A DNA stretch of 11,718 nucleotides from an uncultured Clostridia bacterium (GTDB taxonomy: Bacteria > Bacillota > Clostridia > Oscillospirales > Oscillospiraceae). Within the stretch, counting starts at the first letter, position 1. Each line of letters opens with the position of its first letter. The notes under the pieces were generated by a model. That model was not told the DNA's origin. It searched no databases and saw nothing but the letters and a program-made list of their open reading frames with translations. Location: contig CALBGG010000147.1 in the NCBI GenBank assembly GCA_937893605.1, forward strand, positions 1 through 11,718, given 5' to 3'. Positions 6,446 to 11,718 of this stretch are shown piece by piece. A program made the translations under genes and the position numbers.

Positions 6446-7342
6446 TCACTTGCCCATCCTTTCAAGAAAGTATTCCTCAAGGCTTGCCGTCTGCACCGAA
6501 AGCTCGCTGACCATTATTCCGTGGCGAACCAGCAGACGGTTTATCCTGCCGCTTTGGTCGAGCTTATCATACATATAAATGCAGCCGTCCCTGATCCGTA
6601 CAGCCTCGGGAGAGACTATGCACGATAAAAGTGCCGTTGCCTTTGGAATGTCATTTACCTTAAGCTTTAGGTGGTGGCGGCAGCGGCTCTCAAGCTCGTG
6701 AGCCGTTATCTGCTCTATGAGAACGCCGTCCTTGATTATTCCGTAGGTCGTAACGATCTTCGACAGCTCGTCGAGCAGATGACTGGATACCAGAAGCGTA
6801 ACGCCTTTTTTCTGATTGAGCGTGAGTATAACGTCGCGTATCTCCTTAATGCCTGCGGGATCAAGGCCGTTTATCGGCTCGTCGAGCACGAGAAACTCAG
6901 GGTGTCCCAAGAGGGCGATGCCGATGGCAAGGCGCTGCTTCATGCCGAGAGAAAACTGCCCGGCCTTTTTCTTTCCGACCCCCTTGAGACCGACGAGGTC
7001 GAGGATATCCTCAAGCTCATCGGTGCCGGTTCCGGTCAGTATGGCAAAGCGGCGCAGATTTTCAAGCGCCGTGCAGTTTTTGTAGATGCACGGATACTCC
7101 AGCAGCGCGCCGATACGGTGCCTTGCTTCGTTTTCGCTCTCTTGGCCGCCGAATAGCTCTATGCTGCCGCTTGTGGGCATTGCTGCACCCAAAACAAGGC
7201 GCATAAGCGTCGTTTTACCGGCTCCGTTTTTGCCGATAAATCCGTATATCTCGCCCTTTTTTATCTGCATGCTTATGTTTTTGACGGCGATCTTTTCGCC
7301 GAACTGCTTGGTCAGGCTTTGCGTACGCAGAACATAGTCCAA
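6446..7342 (-). CDS. ABC transporter ATP-binding protein (BcrA/lantibiotic-immunity-like)
   Basis: 298 residues. The start is a TTG at 7342 with GGGAGG eight bases upstream; no in-frame ATG occurs before residue 25, which lies inside the domain. Motifs: Walker A GKNGAGKT (37-44), signature FSLGMKQRL (130-138), Walker B FLVLDEP (150-156), D-loop NGLD and switch His188 in SSHLLDEL. The Q-loop position reads GALLEYP, with Glu in place of Gln, as is common in BcrA-type ATPases. The C-terminal 80 residues are a family-specific extension. It powers the permease encoded one base downstream. The rare TTG start may keep expression low. No regulator or two-component system is beside it. Confidence 0.92.
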   Translation of the reverse strand: MDYVLRTQSLTKQFGEKIAVKNISMQIKKGEIYGFIGKNGAGKTTLMRLVLGAAMPTSGSIELFGGQESENEARHRIGALLEYPCIYKNCTALENLRRFAILTGTGTDELEDILDLVGLKGVGKKKAGQFSLGMKQRLAIGIALLGHPEFLVLDEPINGLDPAGIKEIRDVILTLNQKKGVTLLVSSHLLDELSKIVTTYGIIKDGVLIEQITAHELESRCRHHLKLKVNDIPKATALLSCIVSPEAVRIRDGCIYMYDKLDQSGRINRLLVRHGIMVSELSVQTASLEEYFLERMGK

Positions 7343-7362
7343 ATAATTCGCCTCCCGGTGAA

Positions 7363-7390
7363 TTGACTTTTAGTTTATTAACTATATAAT
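7363..7390 (+). promoter_or_regulatory. Promoter of trmO
   Basis: TTGACT at 7363-7368, a 16-bp spacer and a consensus TATAAT at 7385-7390. The predicted start near 7397 lies inside the divergent ABC promoter, so the two cannot easily be occupied at once. Confidence 0.75.
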
Positions 7391-7414
7391 ATATTATAAA
7401 TCGGAAAAAATCAA
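7386..7414 (-). promoter_or_regulatory. Promoter of the ABC operon (minus strand)
   Basis: Read on the minus strand: TTGATT (7414-7409), a 17-bp spacer and TATTAT (7391-7386). Its -10 box overlaps the -10 box of the plus-strand trmO promoter. Confidence 0.65.
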
Positions 7415-7432
7415 CAAGAGAGGGTAAATGAC

Positions 7433-8095
7433 ATGGCGGAAATGAAGATAATCGCGCGAATACGCACGCCGTTTAAAACGAAATTCGGCATTCCGCGCCA
7501 GAGCGGAGTAGCAGCCGAGGTCAAAGGCGAGGTCGTGTTCGAGCCCGATTACCGTGAGATAGAGGCAGTGCGCGGACTCGAGGGCTTTTCGTATATATGG
7601 CTTATATGGTGCTTCTCGGAGGCCGTGAGCGATAAATGGTCGCCGACTGTGCGCCCGCCTCGCCTCGGCGGAAATGTGCGCATGGGCGTTTTCGCAACGC
7701 GCTCGCCGTTTCGGCCAAACCCCATAGGCCTGTCGTCCGTTGTTCTCGATAGCATAGAGTATACTGCCGATCGCGGCCCGGTGCTGCACGTTCGCGGCGC
7801 CGATCTTATGGACGGAACGCCGATATTCGATATTAAGCCCTATGTCGCCTACGCAGATTCCCATCCTGAGGCCACCGGCGGCTTTACGGACACGGCGGAA
7901 TTTAAAAAGCTCCGCATCGAGCTAAGCTGCGGCGTAACCGAGCCTCTGCCAGAGGGGCTTGCCGAGGTGCTTGAGAGCGATCCGCGTCCGCGGTATCATG
8001 ATGATCCCGAGAGAGTATACGGCATGGAGTATGGCGGCAGAGAGGTTAAGTTCCGCGTCCGGGGCGATGTGCTGGCCATTATCGAAATACGGTGA
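7433..8095 (+). CDS. trmO: tRNA (N6-threonylcarbamoyladenosine37-N6)-methyltransferase TrmO
   Basis: 220 residues from an ATG preceded by AGAGAGGG. The sequence follows the TrmO/TsaA/YaeB (UPF0066) family throughout: RTPFKTKFGIPRQSG (11-25), GVFATRSPFRPNPIGLS (85-101), DGTPIFDIKPYVAYAD (127-142) and the C-terminal DPRPRYHDDPERVYGMEYGG (183-202). In characterised members the enzyme uses S-adenosylmethionine to methylate t6A at position 37 of threonine tRNAs, tuning decoding in the cytoplasm. It has its own promoter, divergent from the ABC operon. No terminator follows; a fresh promoter begins five bases after the stop, so some read-through into the metal-domain pair is likely. Confidence 0.93.
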   Translation: MAEMKIIARIRTPFKTKFGIPRQSGVAAEVKGEVVFEPDYREIEAVRGLEGFSYIWLIWCFSEAVSDKWSPTVRPPRLGGNVRMGVFATRSPFRPNPIGLSSVVLDSIEYTADRGPVLHVRGADLMDGTPIFDIKPYVAYADSHPEATGGFTDTAEFKKLRIELSCGVTEPLPEGLAEVLESDPRPRYHDDPERVYGMEYGGREVKFRVRGDVLAIIEIR

Positions 8096-8100
8096 AAAAC

Positions 8101-8129
8101 TTGACGAGGCAGGGGATAGATGTTATATT
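8101..8129 (+). promoter_or_regulatory. Promoter of the half-ATPase / HMA-SafE operon
   Basis: TTGACG at 8101-8106, a 17-bp spacer and TATATT at 8124-8129. The predicted start near 8136 gives a leader of about 35 nt. The 17-bp spacing does not suggest a MerR-type stretched promoter. Confidence 0.8.
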
Positions 8130-8170
8130 AACTTTACCAAGTGGTCAATAAAAACGAGGTGGTGTGCGCA

Positions 8171-9331
8171 ATGGCTGAAGTAAGGCTTAAAATCAGTGAT
8201 ACCGACTGCGCAGCCTGCGTAGGAAGAGTGCGCCGCGCCCTTGCCGCGTGCCCCGGCGTTGAGTCTGCGCAGGTAAGCTACGCCTCGGGTATGGCGCAGA
8301 TATGCTACGACGAGACAAAGACCGACATTGCGGGCATTGTAAAATGCGTAAAAAGCGCGGGCTTCGGAGTCCGGACGGAGACAGCAATAATAAAGTGCGC
8401 CGATCTTACCGCAGCTGAGGCGGCGTTGGCTACACTCGACTGCGTTGCGTTTTTGGAGCGCGATGAGAAAAGCGGAGTGATAAATGCGCGGCTTTGGCCG
8501 GTGGGAGCCGATGAAGAGTATATAGTTCGGGCGCTCGGCATGGCTGCCGAGGTGACTGTAACGAGTGCGGAGGAGAACGGCGGAGACCGTGCAAAGCAGA
8601 CCGAGTTTTTACGGGGGATATTCGCGGCAATCTTCTTTTCACTGCCGCAGCTTTGGGAGATATCTTTTGCCGCACGGCTGATTTTCGGCGCCCTGACGCT
8701 TTTTGCCGGCGCGTATTTTTACAAAGCGGCTTTCCGCGCGATAAAGAAAAAGGTTCTAAGCCCCGATATCGCCGCCGCGGTCATACTGACAGCGGTGTAT
8801 GTACTATGCGCAGCTTACATAACGCCATTCCTAATGCTGACTGCGGTGACTGTTGTACTGCTATTGAGCCGCTATGCAGAGCGCTGCGCGGTGTACGTCC
8901 TCGGAGCCTCGGCCCGCAGGCTATCTCACCTGCAGCCGAAGACGGCGCATGTCTTGCAAAACGGCCAAACGGTGGAAGTGAGCGCTGACGATTTGCGAGC
9001 CGGCAATATTATCTCCGTTTTGCCCGGTGAGCGCATAGCAGCCGACGGCGAGATTGTTTTTGGAGAATGTACGGTAGATGAGTCCGCTATAACAGGCGGC
9101 AGTGAGCTTGTAGTGAAACGTGTGGGTGATACGGTGCTCTGCGGCTCGCTTGATCGTGAGGGAGAGGTGCATATTCGTATAGTGCGTGCAGGTAAGAATA
9201 CCGTGCTGCAGGAGAAAATATCTTCGCTCGGCAGCGCAGAGCCTCCGCGAGTTTTGTCCCGCATTGCGGCATCGCTCGGAATGACGGCGGTGTTTGCGCT
9301 GATTTTCGGAAGAAGGGACGGCGAAAAATGA
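8171..9331 (+). CDS. Half-length P1B-type ATPase-like protein (HMA, degenerate HMA, TM, actuator domain; no catalytic domains)
   Basis: 386 residues from the ATG at 8171 with GAGGTGG eight bases upstream; an in-frame GTG at 8141 has no good ribosome site. Domains: HMA metal-binding domain 4-68 with CAAC (Cys13, Cys16); a second ferredoxin-like HMA relative at about 71-130 without CxxC; membrane helices at about 148-163, 166-187, 198-218 and 219-235; an actuator (E1-E2) domain at about 250-345 with PGERIAADG and VDESAITGGS. The usual TGES loop reads TGGS (308-311), so the dephosphorylation Glu is Gly. The protein ends at the start of the next helix (GMTAVFALIFG). The CPC helix, the phosphorylated DKTGT and the nucleotide-binding domain are absent and were not found downstream in any frame. 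It therefore cannot pump by the normal cycle. Its open frame, own promoter and ATGA overlap with the next gene argue against a simple pseudogene. Confidence 0.85.
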   Translation: MAEVRLKISDTDCAACVGRVRRALAACPGVESAQVSYASGMAQICYDETKTDIAGIVKCVKSAGFGVRTETAIIKCADLTAAEAALATLDCVAFLERDEKSGVINARLWPVGADEEYIVRALGMAAEVTVTSAEENGGDRAKQTEFLRGIFAAIFFSLPQLWEISFAARLIFGALTLFAGAYFYKAAFRAIKKKVLSPDIAAAVILTAVYVLCAAYITPFLMLTAVTVVLLLSRYAERCAVYVLGASARRLSHLQPKTAHVLQNGQTVEVSADDLRAGNIISVLPGERIAADGEIVFGECTVDESAITGGSELVVKRVGDTVLCGSLDREGEVHIRIVRAGKNTVLQEKISSLGSAEPPRVLSRIAASLGMTAVFALIFGRRDGEK

Positions 9332-10287
9332 AGACAAGCGAGACGGAAATAAAAGTTCGAGGCATGATCTGCCGCGCCTGCACGGACGCTGTCGAGTCGG
9401 CGCTCATGTCCGTCCGGGGCGTAGTATCTGCAAAGGCGAGCTATTTTAAAGGCTGTGTCCGCGTTGTTTACGATCCGGATATATGCGATGAGCCGGAACT
9501 TTCCAAAAGTATCGAAAACGCCGGATACGAGACGGGGGAAAAAGGACAAATCGAATATTTAGTTGACATAATATGCGTCGCGTTCACTGCCTTCCTCGTT
9601 TGGCTGCTCATGAACTTGAAGCTCAATACAGTCCCCGAGGCATATGAGGGCGCATCGCTCGGTTACATATTTCTCATCGGACTGCTGACCGGCACGCACT
9701 GCATAGCCATGTGCGGCGGCATAATGCTCAGTCAAACGGGAGCCGCCGCGTCGCCGATAAGAGCCGCCGCGGGCTATAATGCGGGCAGACTTGCCTCATA
9801 CACCGCCATGGGCGCGGTGTTCGGCGCTCTCGGCATGGCCATAAGCTACACGGTGCAGGCAAAGAGCATTGCCTTCACAATGATAGGACTTTTCGTTGCC
9901 GTCATCGGCATAAACATGTGGGGGCTGCTGCCGGGATTGCGCTCGCTCATGCCGCAGCAGAGCTCGTTCTGCTCGGTTACAGCGGGAGCCCGCCGCCGCT
10001 TAGCCGCACGCCCGCTTATCGTGGGGCTTCTCACGGGGGCGATGCCCTGCGGCTCGATGTATGCGATGTGGCTGTTTGCAATGTCTGCCGGAGGCGCAGG
10101 CAGGGGAGCGCTCATAATGCTCGCGTTTGCGCTCGGAACCGTGCCGCTGATGCTGCTGTTCGGCTCGCTCGGCTCGCTTATCACGCGCAAATATATGAAA
10201 TACATGATAAAGCTCAGTGCCGTACTCGTAACGGCATTCGGAATTAAAATGCTTCTGGGCGGCCTGAAAATGTCCGGCCTGTTATAG
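9328..10287 (+). CDS. HMA domain fused to SafE/UreH-like (DsbD-type) membrane protein
   Basis: 319 residues. The start ATG overlaps the TGA of the half-ATPase gene (ATGA), with GAAGGG ten bases upstream. An N-terminal HMA domain (about 5-70) holds GMICRAC with Cys15 and Cys18. A helix follows at about 79-97. The rest is the six-helix TauE/SafE-UreH (DsbD_2-like) domain with its two signature motifs, GTHCIAMCGG (122-131) and GAMPCGSMY (237-245). His124, Cys125, Cys129 and Cys241 could form a metal path in the membrane. Members of this family occur beside copper ATPases and cytochrome oxidase assembly genes, but the transported species is not established. Coupling to another HMA protein suggests joint handling of a soft metal such as copper (inference). 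Confidence 0.85.
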   Translation: MKTSETEIKVRGMICRACTDAVESALMSVRGVVSAKASYFKGCVRVVYDPDICDEPELSKSIENAGYETGEKGQIEYLVDIICVAFTAFLVWLLMNLKLNTVPEAYEGASLGYIFLIGLLTGTHCIAMCGGIMLSQTGAAASPIRAAAGYNAGRLASYTAMGAVFGALGMAISYTVQAKSIAFTMIGLFVAVIGINMWGLLPGLRSLMPQQSSFCSVTAGARRRLAARPLIVGLLTGAMPCGSMYAMWLFAMSAGGAGRGALIMLAFALGTVPLMLLFGSLGSLITRKYMKYMIKLSAVLVTAFGIKMLLGGLKMSGLL

Positions 10288-10296
10288 GATATACAC

Positions 10297-10326
10297 AAAA
10301 TGCACAGTACGGTACTGTGCATTTTT
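10297..10326 (+). terminator. Intrinsic terminator of the metal-domain operon
   Basis: A 13-bp perfect stem (10297-10309 with 10313-10325) with a 3-nt loop, ending in five T at 10322-10326. It lies nine bases past the stop codon and directly before the plsY promoter. Confidence 0.9.
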
Positions 10327-10330
10327 ACTA

Positions 10331-10358
10331 TTGAAATACTTCAAATTATTGATATAAT
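10331..10358 (+). promoter_or_regulatory. plsY promoter
   Basis: TTGAAA at 10331-10336, a 16-bp spacer and a consensus TATAAT at 10353-10358. It begins four bases after the preceding terminator, so plsY is independently transcribed. Confidence 0.85.
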
Positions 10359-10381
10359 ATATTTGAAAAATTTGAAGTATT
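10335..10381. promoter_or_regulatory. Inverted repeat straddling the plsY -10 box, candidate operator
   Basis: A perfect 13-bp inverted repeat: AATACTTCAAATT at 10335-10347 and its complement at 10369-10381, separated by 21 bases that contain the -10 box. The left arm lies upstream of the predicted transcription start (near 10365) and the right arm just after it. It therefore acts at the DNA level, as a repressor site or loop, rather than as an RNA hairpin of this transcript. The right arm runs into the ribosome site. The binding protein is unknown; lipid-synthesis repressors such as FapR or FabT are candidates by function only. Confidence 0.65.
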
Positions 10382-10393
10382 GGAGGACGCACT

Positions 10394-10981
10394 ATGAGAT
10401 ATCTTGTGATTGTGCTGATCGCGTACCTGTTAGGCTCATTCTGCGCGTCCATTCCGCTGTCAAAGCGAGTGTATGGCGGTGACGTGCGCGAAAAGGGCAG
10501 CGGCAACGCAGGGGCGACTAATATGGCGCGCGTATACGGCATGGGGGCAGGACTCGCGACTTTTTCTCTTGACGCCGTAAAAGCGGTTGCGGCCATGCTC
10601 ATCGGCTCGTATCTCGGCGGAGCCGGCGGCGAGGCGCTTGCCGGGGCAGCCTGCATATTCGGTCACTGCTTTCCGGTGTATTTTGCCTTCCGCGGCGGCA
10701 AAGGGGTGTCCGTCGGGGCGGCTTTGGGACTGATGACGGGGCTCTGGACGTTTGCTGTAATCATGGCGGTGTTTTTTGCTGTGAGCTTATCAACGCGAAA
10801 GGTTTCGCTTGGCTCGATGTGCGCTGCTGCCTCACTGCCGTGCGCGGCGATGCTCACAAATGCTGAAAAATCAATGCTTTATATGTGCATTTTCGCAGCG
10901 CTGCTTGTCATTTTCATGCACCGTTTCAATATCAAAAGGCTCATTAGCGGCACTGAAGGCGACTTCCACGCAAAAAAGTAG
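10394..10981 (+). CDS. plsY: Acyl-phosphate glycerol-3-phosphate acyltransferase PlsY
   Basis: 195 residues, normal for the family, from an ATG with TGGAGG seven bases upstream. The PlsY motifs are present: GSGNAGATN (35-43) with the following LDAVK (59-63), GHCFPVYFAFRGGKGV (90-105), and a C-terminal MHRFNIKRLISGTE (175-188). Five or so hydrophobic helices lie between them. In the cytoplasmic membrane PlsY moves a fatty acyl group from acyl phosphate (made by PlsX) to glycerol-3-phosphate, giving lysophosphatidic acid, the first step of phospholipid synthesis. It stands alone here with its own promoter and an inverted repeat over it. No intrinsic terminator was identified after it. Confidence 0.95.
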   Translation: MRYLVIVLIAYLLGSFCASIPLSKRVYGGDVREKGSGNAGATNMARVYGMGAGLATFSLDAVKAVAAMLIGSYLGGAGGEALAGAACIFGHCFPVYFAFRGGKGVSVGAALGLMTGLWTFAVIMAVFFAVSLSTRKVSLGSMCAAASLPCAAMLTNAEKSMLYMCIFAALLVIFMHRFNIKRLISGTEGDFHAKK

Positions 10982-11045
10982 TTGAGAAATTTTAAGCTCC
11001 AATTTGTTCAAAATGTCGAAATTGTTCAGAGAGAGCGTCACGGTC

Positions 11046-11075
11046 TTGACAAATAAGTCATAAATGTTGTAACAT
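11046..11075 (+). promoter_or_regulatory. Promoter of the small-protein pair
   Basis: TTGACA at 11046-11051, an 18-bp spacer and TAACAT at 11070-11075. As at the riboswitch promoter, the -10 box lies in an ATGT-N4-ACAT dyad (11064-11075). The leader would be about 55 nt. No terminator or structured RNA is apparent between plsY and here, only near-repeats of TTGTTCA at about 11004 and 11022. Confidence 0.75.
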
Positions 11076-11136
11076 GGTCATATCATCAAAGCGGACACAG
11101 GGAAGGCCCGCGTATAAATGAAAAAGGAGAATTATC

Positions 11137-11370
11137 ATGGCAGTATTTAAAGACACTCTCGGCAAGGATTTTCTGGAGAAGTATGACGGCGTAGAGCTTT
11201 TCAAGGAGTTCACTCCCGGTATTGCAAAGCTCCCCAAGCTGATGTACAAACCCTATTACAATAAGAAGGCCGGCGACGTTGTCGAGACCTGCATCAAACT
11301 CGGCCGCTGCACCGCAGAGGAAGCCGCAGCTCTCGAGAAGGCATTCAACGAGCGCTACGCAGACAAATAA
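11137..11370 (+). CDS. Small protein of unknown function (paralog A)
   Basis: 77 residues from an ATG with AAGGAGA at 11124-11130. It is soluble, highly charged and predicted mostly helical, with no signal peptide or membrane helix. The order FKDTLGKDFLEKYDGVELF, then a Pro-Lys-rich middle (TPGIAKLPKLMYKPYYNKK), then a helix ending EEAAALEKAF is matched along its length by the next gene. It has one Cys pair (Cys52, Cys58). A strong promoter and ribosome site, plus a terminator right after it, suggest an abundant short mRNA. No known family was recognised and no function is proposed. Confidence 0.8.
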   Translation: MAVFKDTLGKDFLEKYDGVELFKEFTPGIAKLPKLMYKPYYNKKAGDVVETCIKLGRCTAEEAAALEKAFNERYADK

Positions 11371-11386
11371 TTTAATGTCAGAAACG

Positions 11387-11413
11387 GCTCTGCCCATAAG
11401 GCAGGGCTTTTTT
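11387..11413 (+). terminator. Terminator between the two small paralogs
   Basis: An 8-bp stem (11387-11394 with 11400-11407, one G-U), a 5-nt loop and six T (11408-11413). No promoter is seen between it and the next gene, so the second gene probably depends on read-through. Confidence 0.8.
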
Positions 11414-11441
11414 GAAAGTACCGCTAATAAGGAGGAAGACT

Positions 11442-11651
11442 ATGGATTTCAAAAGCATGACGGTTAAGGATTTCTTTGAGGTCAACGGCGGAAGAGAGCT
11501 GTGCGAGCAGTATGCGCCCAATCTGCTGAAGTATCCTCTCAAGCTGTTTTATAAAAAGACCTGCGGCGAGATATTTGATCTCGTCACAAGCAAAGGGCTT
11601 GTCCCGGCCGACAAGGCCGCTGCTATCGAAGCCGCGATAAAGGCGAAATAA
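11442..11651 (+). CDS. Small protein of unknown function (paralog B)
   Basis: 69 residues from the ATG at 11442, which has AAGGAGG at 11429-11435. An in-frame upstream start at 11412 would begin inside the T run of the terminator and is rejected. It aligns with the preceding protein: FK..TVKDFFE..GG.EL near the start, then P..LKYPLKLFYKK..GE, and a final helix DKAAAIEAA. Identity by eye is roughly a third, so the duplication is not recent. It has two Cys residues (27-base-pair-scale positions differ from those of A), is charged and helical, and has no membrane segment. The function is unknown. It is probably expressed at a lower level than paralog A because of the intervening terminator. Confidence 0.8.
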   Translation: MDFKSMTVKDFFEVNGGRELCEQYAPNLLKYPLKLFYKKTCGEIFDLVTSKGLVPADKAAAIEAAIKAK

Positions 11652-11659
11652 AAATGTCC

Positions 11660-11700
11660 GCTCAAGGGCGGTGCAACATAGGGAAAAGCCGCCCTGTAAA
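11660..11700. other. Imperfect dyad at the window edge
   Basis: AGGGCGG at about 11665-11671 can pair with CCGCCCT at about 11689-11695 across a 17-nt loop. There is no T run on the plus strand directly after it, so it is a weak terminator candidate for paralog B. No gene starts before the window ends. Confidence 0.35.
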
Positions 11701-11718
11701 AAGTCTTTTGCCCCGTGG

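Noticed and set aside
6671..7156. 161-codon plus-strand frame inside the ABC ATPase gene
   Set aside because: It is antisense to a gene with complete Walker A, signature and Walker B motifs, and has no motif of its own.
8926..9549. Minus-strand frames opposite the half-ATPase and HMA-SafE genes
   Set aside because: The plus strand shows clear domain motifs, a promoter and stop-start coupling. The minus frames have none.
9331..10287. Idea that a frameshift hides the rest of the P-type ATPase
   Set aside because: No DKTGT, TGD or GDG motif was seen in any plus-strand frame after 9240. The sequence goes straight into the HMA domain of the next gene, so no catalytic half remains to be joined.
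11004..11033. Near-repeats of TTGTTCA and CAATTT/AAATTG pair after plsY as a terminator or repeat array
   Set aside because: The pairing arms are only six bases with a long loop and no T run, and two copies do not make an array.

Overview
The window looks like a chromosomal piece of an anaerobic gut-type Firmicute of the class Clostridia, probably near Oscillospiraceae. This is inferred from roughly 50% GC, strong AAGGAGG-type ribosome sites, clean TTGACA/TATAAT promoters, intrinsic terminators, an old-yellow-enzyme type flavin oxidoreductase and a glycine riboswitch in front of an AGCS symporter. No tRNA, rRNA, CRISPR array, phage gene or transposase was seen.

Layout. (1) 1-857: 3' end of an NADH:flavin oxidoreductase with a strong terminator, then a gene-free stretch with a second terminator. 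(2) 1120-3693: a perfect promoter and a dyad in the leader precede an alpha/beta hydrolase fused to a multi-spanning membrane domain. A MarR-family regulator with its own promoter follows and is its likely local controller. (3) 3870-5551: promoter, glycine riboswitch with a 5' ghost-aptamer-like element, leader terminator, and a sodium:alanine/glycine symporter. (4) 5594-7342, minus strand: a two-gene ABC exporter (permease and ATPase), separated from the symporter by a long bidirectional hairpin terminator. (5) 7363-8095: overlapping divergent promoters, then the tRNA modification enzyme TrmO. (6) 8101-10326: a separate promoter drives two overlapping metal-domain genes. The first is a half-length P1B-type ATPase relative with no phosphorylation or nucleotide domain and an altered TGES loop. 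The second is an HMA domain fused to a SafE/UreH-like membrane protein. A tight terminator follows. (7) 10331-10981: plsY, with an inverted repeat straddling its -10 box. (8) 11046-11651: two small paralogous proteins of unknown function separated by a terminator.

The most unusual part is region 6. A pseudo-ATPase keeping its metal-binding, membrane and actuator parts, but not the engine, is translationally coupled to an HMA-SafE protein. This suggests a metal-handling pair that does not work as a normal P-type pump. The small paralog pair in region 8 is the second most interesting item. A further pattern is that the riboswitch promoter and the small-protein promoter carry the same ATGT-N4-ACAT dyad over the -10 box.
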